A stretch of DNA of 64,000 bases from Parapristionchus giblindavisi (lineage: Eukaryota; Nematoda; Chromadorea; Rhabditida; Diplogasteridae). The translations under genes and the position numbers were made by a program. The notes beneath the pieces are model-generated. The model had not been told where the DNA came from, did no database searches, and worked only from the letters and a program-made list of their open reading frames with translations. Positions 53,601-64,000 of the stretch are shown one piece after another. The stretch lies in assembly GCA_943737045.1 (NCBI GenBank), contig CALSFV010000012.1:558001-622000 (forward strand), given 5' to 3'. Numbering within the stretch: the stretch's first letter is position 1; each line of letters opens with the position of its first letter.

Positions 53601-56600
53601 CGGTCAATCAATAATTCACTGTATTGCCTTATGGAGTTTACATCGCTGTAGACCAATCAATATGAGGAGCGAAGGTCTCATACTTCTCGAAAGACTCGGT
53701 CTGAAAAAATAGATATATAATTAAATCCATTATATTCGTCTTCATCACAAATACAGTATCATAATACGATACAGTACTGAGAGAAGATCAAAGATCACAA
53801 CAACACGTAAACATCTTTATTCGATATCGGTCAATCAATAATTCACTGTATTACATTGTGGAGTTTACATCGCTGTAGACCAATCAATATGAGGAGCGAA
53901 GGCCTCATACTTCTCGAAAGACTCGGTCTGAAACAATAGATATATAATTAAATCCATTATATTCGTCTTCATCACAAATACAGTATCATAATACGATACA
54001 GTACTGAGAGAAGATCAAAGATCACAACAACACATAAACATTTTTATTCGGTATCGGTCAATCAATAATTCACTGTATTACCTTGTGGAGTTTACATCGC
54101 TGTAGACCAATCAATATGATGCATGAAGGCCTCATACTTCTCGAAAGACTCGGTCTGAAACAATAGATATATAATTAAATCCATTATATTCGTCTTCATC
54201 ACAAATACAGTATCATAATACGATACAGTACTGAGAGAAGATCAAAGATCACAACAACACATAAACATTTTTATTCAGTATCGGTCAATCAATAATTCAC
54301 TGTATTACCTTGTGGAGTTTACATCGCTGTAGACCAATCAATATGATGCATGAAGGCCTCATACTTCTCGAAAGACTCGGTCTGAAACAATAGATATATA
54401 ATTAAATCCATTATTTTCGTCTTCATCACAAATACAGTATCATAATACGATACAGTACTGAGAGAAGATCAAAGATTAAAATCACAACAACACGTAAACA
54501 TCTTTATTCGATATCGGTCAATCAATAATTCACTGTATTACCTTGTGGAGTTTACATCGCTGTAGACCAATCAATATGAGGAGCGAAGGCCTCATACTTC
54601 TCGAAAGACTCGGTCTGAAACAATAGATATATAATTAAATCCATTATTTTCGTCTTCATCACAAATACAGTATCATAATACGATACAGTACTGAGAGAAG
54701 ATCAAAGATTAAAATCACAACAACACGTAAACATCTTTATTCGATATCGGTCAATCAATAATTCACTGTATTACCTTGTGGAGTTTACATCGCTGTAGAC
54801 CAATCAATATGAGGAGCGAAGGCCTCATACTTCTCGAAAGACTCGGTCTGAAACAATAGATATATAATTAAATCCATTATTTTCGTCTTAAGCACAAATA
54901 CAGTATCATTATACGATACAATACTGAGAGAAGATCAAAGATCACAACAACACGTAAACATCTTTATTCGATATCGGTCAATCAATTATTCACTGTATTA
55001 CCTTGTGGAGTTTACATCGCTATAGACCAATCAATATGATGCGTGAAGGGAACATACTTCTCGAAAGACTCGGTCTGAAACAATAGATATATAATTAAAT
55101 CCATTATTTTCGTCTCCATCACAAATACAGTATCATAATACGATACAGTACTGAGAGAAGATCAAAGATTAAAATCACAACAACACGTAAACATCTTTAT
55201 TCGATATCGGTCAATCAATAATTCACTGTATTACCTTGTGGAGTTTACATCGCTGTAGACCAATCAATATGAGGAGCGAAGGCCTCATACTTCTCGAAAG
55301 ACTCGGTCTGAAACAATAGATATATAAATAAATCCATTATATACGTCTTCATCACAAATACAGTATCATAATACGATACAGTACTAAGAGAAGATCAAAG
55401 ATTAAAATCACAACAACACGTAAACATCTTTATTCGATATCGGCCAATCAATAATTCACTGTATTACCTTGTGGAGTTTACATCGCTGTAGACCAATCAA
55501 TATGATGCATGAAAGCCTCATACTTCTCGAAAGACTCGGTCTGAAACAATAGATATATGATTAAATCCATTATTTTCGTCTTAAGCACAAATACAGTATC
55601 ATTATACGATACAATACTGAGGGAAGATCAAAGATCACAACAACACGTAAACATCTTTATTCGATATCGGTCAATCAATTATTCACTGTATTACCTTGTG
55701 GAGTTTACATCGCTGTAGACCAATCAATATGAGGATCGAAGGCTTCATACTTCTGGAAAGACTCGGTCTGAAACAATAGATATATAATTAAATCCATTAT
55801 TTTCGTCTTCATCACAAATACAGTATCATAATACGATACAGTACTGAGAGAAGATCAAAGATTAAAATCACAACAACACATAAACATCTTTATTCGGTAT
55901 CGGTCAATCAATAATTCACTGTATTGCCTTATGGAGTTTACATCGCTGTAGACCAATCAATATGAGGAGCGAAGGTCTCATACTTCTCGAAAGACTCGGT
56001 CTGAAAAAATAGATATATAATTAAATCCATTATATTCGTCTTCATCACAAATACAGTATCATAATACGATACAGTACTGAGAGAAGATCAAAGATCACAA
56101 CAACACGTAAACATCTTTATTCGATATCGGTCAATCAATAATTCACTGTATTACATTGTGGAGTTTACATCGCTGTAGACCAATCAATATGAGGAGCGAA
56201 GGCCTCATACTTCTCGAAAGACTCGGTCTGAAACAATAGATATATAATTAAATCCATTATATTCGTCTTCATCACAAATACAGTATCATAATACGATACA
56301 GTACTGAGAGAAGATCAAAGATCACAACAACACATAAACATTTTTATTCGGTATCGGTCAATCAATAATTCACTGTATTACCTTGTGGAGTTTACATCGC
56401 TGTAGACCAATCAATATGATGCATGAAGGCCTCATACTTCTCGAAAGACTCGGTCTGAAACAATAGATATATAATTAAATCCATTATATTCGTCTTCATC
56501 ACAAATACAGTATCATAATACGATACAGTACTGAGAGAAGATCAAAGATCACAACAACACATAAACATTTTTATTCGGTATCGGTCAATCAATAATTCAC

Positions 56601-57100
56601 TGTATTACCTTGTGGAGTTTACATCGCTGTAGACCAATCAATATGATGCATGAAGGCCTCATACTTCTCGAAAGACTCGGTCTGAAACAATAGATATATA
56701 ATTAAATCCATTATTTTCGTCTTCATCACAAATACAGTATCATAATACGATACAGTACTGAGAGAAGATCAAAGATTAAAATCACAACAACACGTTAACA
56801 TCTTTATTCGATATCGGTCAATCAATAATTCACTGTATTACCTTGTGGAGTTTACATCGCTGTAGACCAATCAATATGAGGAGCGAAGGCCTCATACTTC
56901 TCGAAAGACTCGGTCTGAAACAATAGATATATAATTAAATCCATTATTTTCGTCTTCATCACAAATACAGTATCATAATACGATACAGTACTGAGAGAAG
57001 ATCAAAGATTAAAATCACAACAACACGTAAACATCTTTATTCGATATCGGTCAATCAATAATTCACTGTATTACCTTGTGGAGTTTACATCGCTGTAGAC
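47600..57100. repeat. Large duplicated satellite block A, copy 2
   Basis: Second copy of 25.3-34.5 kb, with one additional 227-bp monomer of the GATGCATG/TATATTCG/CATTTTTATT class near 52.3-52.5 kb. Single-base differences, such as ATTCAGTATCGG near 54275, show the copies are distinct DNA rather than one stretch read twice, although assembly error cannot be excluded. Confidence 0.83.
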
Positions 57101-60100
57101 CAATCAATATGAGGAGCGAAGGCCTCATACTTCTCGAAAGACTCGGTCTGAAACAATAGATATATAATTAAATCCATTATATTCGTCTTCATCACAAATA
57201 CAGTATCATAATACGATACAGTACTGAGAGAAGATCAAAGATTAAAATCACAACAACACGTAAACATCTTTATTCGATATCGGCCAATCAATAATTCACT
57301 GTATTACCTTGTGGAGTTTACATCGCTGTAGACCAATCAATATGATGCATGAAGGCCTCATACTTCTCGAAAGACTCGGTCTGAAACAATAGATATATAA
57401 ATAAATCCATTATTTTCGTCTTAAGCACAAATACAGTATCATTATACGATACAATACTGAGAGAAGATCAAAGATCACAACAACACGTAAACATCTTTAT
57501 TCGATATCGGTCAATCAATTATTCACTGTATTACCTTGTGGAGTTTACATCGCTATAGACCAATCAATATGATGCGTGAAGGGAACATACTTCTCGAAAG
57601 ACTCGGTCTGAAACAATAGATATATAATTAAATCCATTATTTTCGTCTCCATCACAAATACAGTATCATAATACGATACAGTACTGAGAGAAGATCAAAG
57701 ATTAAAATCACAACAACACGTAAACATCTTTATTCGATATCGGCCAATCAATAATTCACTGTATTACCTTGTGGAGTTTACATCGCTGTAGACCAATCAA
57801 TATGATGCATGAAGGCCTCATACTTCTCGAAAGACTCGGTCTGAAACAATAGATATATAATTAAATCCATTATTTTCGTCTTAAGCACAAATACAGTATC
57901 ATTATACGATACAATACTGAGAGAAGATCAAAGATCACAACAACACGTAAACATCTTTATTCGATATCGGTCAATCAATTATTCACTGTATTACCTTGTG
58001 GAGTTTACATCGCTGTAGACCAATCAATATGATGCATGAAGGCCTCATACTTCTCGAAGGACTCGGTCTGAAACAATAGATATATAATTAAATCCATTAT
58101 TTTCGTCTTCATCACAAATACAGTATCATAATACGATACAGTACTGAGAGAAGATCAAACATCACAACAACTCATAAACATCTTTATTCGGTATCGGTCA
58201 ATCAATAATTCACTGTATTACCTTGTGGAGTATACATCGCTGTAGACCAATCAATATGAGGAGCGAAGGCCTCATACTTCTCGAAAGACTCGGTCTGAAA
58301 CAATAGATATATAATTAAATCCATTATATTCGTCATCATCACAAATACAGTATCATAATACGATACAGTACTGAGAGAAGATCAAAGATTAAAATCACAA
58401 CAACACATAAACATTTTTATTCGGTATCGGTCAATCAATAATTCACTGTATTACCTTGTGGAGTTTACATCGCTGTAGACCAATCAATATGATGCATGAA
58501 GGCCTCATACTTCTCGAAAGACTCGGTCTGAAACAATAGATATATAATTAAATCCATTATTTTCGTCTTCATCACAAATACAGTATCATAATACGATACA
58601 GTACTGAGAGAAGATCAAAGATTAATATCACAACAACACGTAAATATCTTTATTCGATATCGGTCAATCAATAATTCACTGTATTACCTTGTGGAGTTTA
58701 CATCGCTGTAGACCAATCAATATGAGGAGCGAAGGCCTCATACTTCTCGAAAGACTCGGTCTGAAACAATAGATATATAATTAAATCCATTATTTTCGTC
58801 TTCATCACAAATACAGTATCATAATACGATACAGTACTGAGAGAAGATCAAAGATTAAAATCACAACAACACGTAAACATCTTTATTCGATATCGGTCAG
58901 TCAATAATTCACTGTATTACCTTGTGGAGTTTACATCGCTGTAGACCAATCAATATGTGGAACGAAGGCCTCATACTTCTCGAAAGACTCGGTCTGAAAC
59001 AATAGATATATAATTAAATCCATTATATTCGTCTTCATCACAAATACAGTATCATAATACGATACAGTACTGAGAGAAGATCAAAGATTAAAATCACAAC
59101 AACACGTAAACATCTTTATTCGATATCGGCCAATCAATAATTCACTGTATTACCTTGTGGAGTTTACATCGCTGTAGACCAATCAATATGATGCATGAAG
59201 GCCTCATACTTCTCGAAAGACTCGGTCTGAAACAATAGATATATAAATACATCCATTATTTTCGTCTTAAGCACAAATACAGTATCATTATACGATACAA
59301 TACTGAGAGAAGATCAAAGATCACAACAACACGTAAACATCTTTATTCGATATCGGTCAATCAATTATTCACTGTATTACCTTGTGGAGTTTACATCGCT
59401 ATAGACCAATCAATATGATGCGTGAAGGGAACATACTTCTCGAAAGACTCGGTCTGAAACAATAGATATATAATTAAATCCATTATTTTCGTCTCCATCA
59501 CAAATACAGTATCATAATACGATACAGTACTGAGAGAAGATCAAAGATTAAAATCACAACAACACGTAAACATCTTTATTCGATATCGGCCAATCAATAA
59601 TTCACTGTATTACCTTGTGGAGTTTACATCGCTGTAGACCAATCAATATGATGCATGAAGGCCTCATACTTCTCGAAAGACTCGGTCTGAAACAATAGAT
59701 ATATAATTAAATCCATTATTTTCGTCTTAAGCACAAATACAGTATCATTATACGATACAATACTGAGAGAAGATCAAAGATCACAACAACACGTAAACAT
59801 CTTTATTCGATATCGGTCAATCAATTATTCACTGTATTACCTTGTGGAGTTTACATCGCTGTAGACCAATCAATATGATGCATGAAGGCCTCATACTTCT
59901 CGAAGGACTCGGTCTGAAACAATAGATATATAATTAAATCCATTATTTTCGTCTTCATCACAAATACAGTATCATAATACGATACAGTACTGAGAGAAGA
60001 TCAAACATCACAACAACTCATAAACATCTTTATTCGGTATCGGTCAATCAATAATTCACTGTATTACCTTGTGGAGTATACATCGCTGTAGACCAATCAA

Positions 60101-60400
60101 TATGAGGAGCGAAGGCCTCATACTTCTCGAAAGACTCGGTCTGAAACAATAGATATATAATTAAATCCATTATATTCGTCATCATCACAAATACAGTATC
60201 ATAATACGATACAGTACTGAGAGAAGATCAAAGATTAAAATCACAACAACACATAAACATTTTTATTCGGTATCGGTCAATCAATAATTCACTGTATTTC
60301 CTTGTGGAGTTTACATCGCTGTAGACCAATCAATATGATGCATGAAGGCCTCATACTTCTCGAAAGACTCGGTCTGAAACAATAGATATATAATTAAATC
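55000..60400. repeat. Large duplicated satellite block B, copy 2
   Basis: Counterpart of 41.4-47.6 kb. It overlaps the end of block A copy 2, so this region is a composite of two duplications. The CGAAGGACTCGG marker at 58056 and 59902 is 1846 bp apart, the same spacing as 45164 to 47010. The AAACATCACAACAACTCATAAAC, GTGGAGTATACATC and CGTCATCATCAC variants travel with it. Confidence 0.83.
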
Positions 60401-63400
60401 CATTATATTCGTCTTCATCACAAATACAGTATCATAATACGATACAGTACTGAGAGAAGATCAAAGATTAAAATCACAACAACACGTAAACATCTTTATT
60501 CGATATCGGCCAATCAATAAATCACTGTATTACCTTGTGGAGTTTACATCGCTGTAGACAAATCAATATGATGCATGAAGGCCTCATACTTCTCGAAAGA
60601 CTCGGTCTGAAACAATAGATATATAATTAAATCCATTATTTTCGTCTTAAGCACAAATACAGTATCATTATACGATACAATACTGAGAGAAGATCAAAGA
60701 TTAAAATCACAACAACACGTAAACATCTTTATTCGATATCGGTCAATCAATTATTCACTGTATTACCTTGTGGAGTTTACATCGCTGTAGACCAATCAAT
60801 ATGAGGAGCGAATGCCTCATACTTCTCGAAAGACTCCGTCTGAAACAATAGATATATAATTAAATCCATTATTTTCGTCTCCATCACAAATACAGTATCA
60901 TAATACGATACAGTACTGAGAGAAGATCAAAGATTAAAATCACAACAACACGTAAACATCTTTATTCGATATCGGTCAATCAATAATTCACTGTATTACC
61001 TTGTGGAGTTTACATCGCTGTAGACCAATCAATATGAGGAGCGAATGCCTCATACTTCTCGAAAGACTCGGTCTGAAACAATAGATATATAATTAAATCC
61101 ATTATTTTCGTCTTCATCACAAATACAGTATCATAATACGATACAGTACTGAGAGAAGATCAAAGATTAAAATCACAACAACACGTAAACATCTTTATTC
61201 GATATCGGTCAATCAATAATTCACTGTATTACCTTGTGGAGTTTACATCGCTGTAGACCAATCAATATGAGGAGCGAAGGCCTCATACTTCTCGAAAGAC
61301 TCGGTCTGAAACAATAGATATATAATTAAATCCATTATTTTCGTCTTCATCACAAATACAGTATCATAATACGATACAGTACTGAGAGAAGATCAAAGAT
61401 TAAAATCACAACAACACGTAAACATCTTTATTCGATATCGGTCAATCAATAATTCACTGTATTACCTTGTGGAGTTTACATCGCTGTAGACCAATCAATA
61501 TGAGGAGCGAAGGCCTCATACTTCTCGAAAGACTCGGTCTGAAACAATAGATATATAATTAAATCCATTATTTTCGTCTTCATCACAAATACAGTATCAT
61601 AATACGATACAGTACTGAGAGAAGATCAAAGATTAAAATCACAACAACACGTAAACATCTTTATTCGATATCGGTCAATCAATAATTCACTGTATTACCT
61701 TGTGGAGTTTACATCGCTGTAGACCAATCAATATGAGGAGCGAAGGCCTCATACTTCTCGAAAGACTCGGTCTGAAACAATAACTATATAATTAAATCAA
61801 TTATATTTGTCTTAAGCACAAATACAGTATCATTATACGATACAATACTGAGAGAAGATCAAAGATCACAACAACACATAAACATCTTTCTTCGGTATCG
61901 GTCAATCAATTATTCACTGTATTACCTTGTGGAGTTTACATCGCTGTAGACCAATCAATATGAGGAGCGAAGGTCCCATTCTTCTCGAAAGACTCGGTCT
62001 GAAACAATAGATATATAATTAAATCCATTATATTCGTCTTCATCACAAATACAGTATCATAATACGATACAGTACTGAGAGAAGATCAAAGATCACAACA
62101 ACACATAAACATCTTTATTCGGTATCGGTCAATCAATAATTCACTGTATTACCTTGTGGAGTTTACATCGCTGTAGACCAATCAATATGATGCATGAAGG
62201 CCTCATACTTCTCGAAAGACTCGGTCTGAAACAATAGATATATAATTAAATCCATTATTTTCGTCTTAAGCACAAATACAGTATCATTATACGATACAAT
62301 ACTGAGAGAAGATCAAAGATCACAACAACACGTAAACATCTTTATTCGATATCGGTCAATCAATTATTCACTGTATTACCTTGTGGAGTTTACATCGCTC
62401 TAGACCAATCAATATGATGCATGAAGGCCTCATACTTCTCGAAGGACTCGGTCTGAAACAATAGATATATAATTAAATCCATTATTTTCGTCTTCATCAC
62501 AAATACAGTATCATAATACGATACAGTACTGAGAGAAGATCAAACATCACAACAACTCATAAACATCTTTATTCGGTATCGGTCAATCAATAATTCACTG
62601 TATTACCTTGTGGAGTATACATCGCTGTAGACCAATCAATATGAGGAGCGAAGGCCTCATACTTCTCGAAAGACTCGGTCTGAAACAATAGATATATAAT
62701 TAAATCCATTATATTCGTCATCATCACAAATACAGTATCATAATACGATACAGTACTGAGAGAAGATCAAAGATTAAAATCACAACAACACATAAACATT
62801 TTTATTCGGTATCGGTCAATCAATAATTCACTGTATTACCTTGTGGAGTTTACATCGCTGTAGACCAATCAATATGATGCATGAAGGCCTCATACTTCTC
62901 GAAAGACTCGGTCTGAAACAATAGATATATAATTAAATCCATTATTTTCGTCTTCATCACAAATACAGTATCATAATACGATACAGTACTGAGAGAAGAT
63001 CAAAGATTAATATCACAACAACACGTAAACATCTTTATTCGATATCGGTCAATCAATAATTCACTGTATTACCTTGTGGAGTTTACATCGCTGTAGACCA
63101 ATCAATATGAGGAGCGAAGGCCTCATACTTCTCGAAAGACTCGGTCTGAAACAATAGATATATAATTAAATCCATTATTTTCGTGTTCATCACAAATACA
63201 GTATCATAATACGATACAGTACTGAGAGAAGATCAAAGATTAAAATCACAACAACACGTAAACATCTTTATTCGATATCGGTCAATCAATAATTCACTGT
63301 ATTGCCTTGTGGAGTTTACATCGCTGTAGACCAATCAATATGTGGAGCGAAGGCCTCATACTTCTCGAAAGACTCGGTCTGAAACAATAGATATATAATT

Positions 63401-64000
63401 AAATCCATTATATTCGTCTTTATCACAAATACAGTATCATAATACGATACAGTACTGAGAGAAGATCAAAGATTAAAATCACAACAACACGTAAACATCT
63501 TTATTCGATATCGGCCAATCAATAATTCACTGTATTACCTTGTGGAGTTTACATCGCTGTAGACCAATCAATATGATGCATGAAGGCCTCATACTTCTCG
63601 AAAGACTCGGTCTGAAACAATAGATATATAATTAAATCCATTATTTTCGTCTCCATCACAAATACAGTATCATAATACGATACAGTACTGAGAGAAGATC
63701 AAAGATTAAAATCACAACAACACGTAAACATCTTTATTCGATATCGGTCAATCAATAATTCACTGTATTACCTTGTGGAGTTTACATCGCTGTAGACCAA
63801 TCAATATGAGGAGCGAATGCCTCATACTTCTCGAAAGACTCGGTCTGAAACAATAGATATATAATTAAATCCATTATTTTCGTCTTCATCACAAATACAG
63901 TATCATAATACGATACAGTACTGAGAGAAGATCAAAGATTAAAATCACAACAACACGTAAACATCTTTATTCGATATCGGTCAATCAATAATTCACTGTA
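60400..64000. repeat. Satellite at the right end of the window
   Basis: A more uniform stretch in which several successive 233-bp monomers of the GAGGAGCG/CTTCATCAC/CGTAAAC type follow one another (about 60.76-61.75 kb). A partial return of the CGAAGGACTCGG module follows at 62441, and the array then continues past the window. A divergent monomer (AATAACTATATAATTAAATCAATTATATTTG) lies near 61780-61810. No gene is seen. Confidence 0.85.
61231..61463. repeat. Reference satellite monomer, 233-bp type
   Basis: A representative unit from a run of nearly uniform monomers (about 60.76-61.75 kb). Within it are a short GAAG...CTTC inverted repeat, an AT-rich ATATATAATTAAAT stretch, an imperfect dyad (CAGTATC, 7-nt centre, GATACAGTACTG), and the 8-bp palindrome CGATATCG. 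Some left-arm monomers extend that palindrome to TCGATATCGA. On the minus strand every monomer carries AATAAA (seen as TTTATT in CATCTTTATTCG). I found no CENP-B-box match. The function, if any, is unknown. Confidence 0.9.

Larger units (their letters stand above)
23466..64000. repeat. Satellite array, right arm (233/227-bp monomer)
   Basis: This is the same satellite and orientation as the left arm, resuming in the exact monomer phase in which the LINE interrupted it, and it runs off the window end. I estimate about 175 monomers. A clean 233-bp example is 61231-61463 and a clean 227-bp example is 61924-62150. The marker spacings I measured are sums of 227 and 233, so register is conserved while copy number changes. 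I saw no gene, RNA gene or further transposon in this 40-kb stretch. Compared with the left arm it has longer and cleaner higher-order repeats, listed separately. Confidence 0.97.

Noticed and set aside
61231..61463. CENP-B box in the monomer
   Set aside because: TTCGATATCGG resembles part of the motif, but the spacing TTCG-4-A-2-CGGG is not met on either strand.
23475..64000. CRISPR array
   Set aside because: The repeats are contiguous 227/233-bp monomers with no short repeat-plus-unique-spacer structure, and the context is a eukaryotic satellite.

Overview
This window is a eukaryotic, almost certainly invertebrate animal, satellite-DNA array. About 59 kb of the 64 kb is one AT-rich tandem repeat with a monomer of 233 bp, or 227 bp in a class lacking 6 bp. 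I estimate roughly 255 monomers. No host protein gene is visible. The only coding sequences are the two ORFs of a CR1/Jockey-type LINE on the minus strand. The LINE, a tRNA-derived SINE with a Pol III promoter, and the satellite together point to a metazoan. The LINE's ORF1 style loosely recalls nematode or flatworm elements, but I cannot name the species.

Layout. 1-19101 is the left satellite arm. Near its left end it holds three near-identical, same-orientation copies of a tRNA-derived SINE (2329-2582, 5397-5658, 6598-6859), all at the same point of the monomer. They were therefore multiplied with the satellite rather than inserted three times. The left arm shows higher-order repeats of 3068, 1201 and 1386 bp, then dimer (460 bp) and trimer (693 bp) registers. 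19102-23465 is a full-length LINE (about 4.36 kb, minus strand) flanked by a perfect 9-bp target-site duplication. It has five 18-bp tandem repeats at its 5' end, ORF1 (RNA-binding-like, RGG-rich), ORF2 (APE endonuclease plus reverse transcriptase), and a short 3' UTR with AATAAA. 23466-64000 is the right satellite arm. It is dominated by a ten-monomer 2300-bp higher-order repeat and by large internal duplications: a block of about 9 kb repeated at an offset of 22,325-22,552 bp, and a block of about 6 kb repeated at offsets of 13,585 and 12,892 bp.

How it fits together. The satellite appears to evolve by unequal exchange that keeps monomer register, since the spacings measured are sums of 227 and 233, or in the SINE-bearing region those sums plus the SINE. 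The SINE and the LINE are separate intrusions whose target sites overlap in the same few bases of the monomer (TTACCTT). The most unusual points are this shared target, the SINE tail unit that repeats the target's own TTACC, and the LINE's ORF1 and ORF2 lying in one reading frame separated by a single TAG. The many short minus-strand ORFs in the satellite are not genes.
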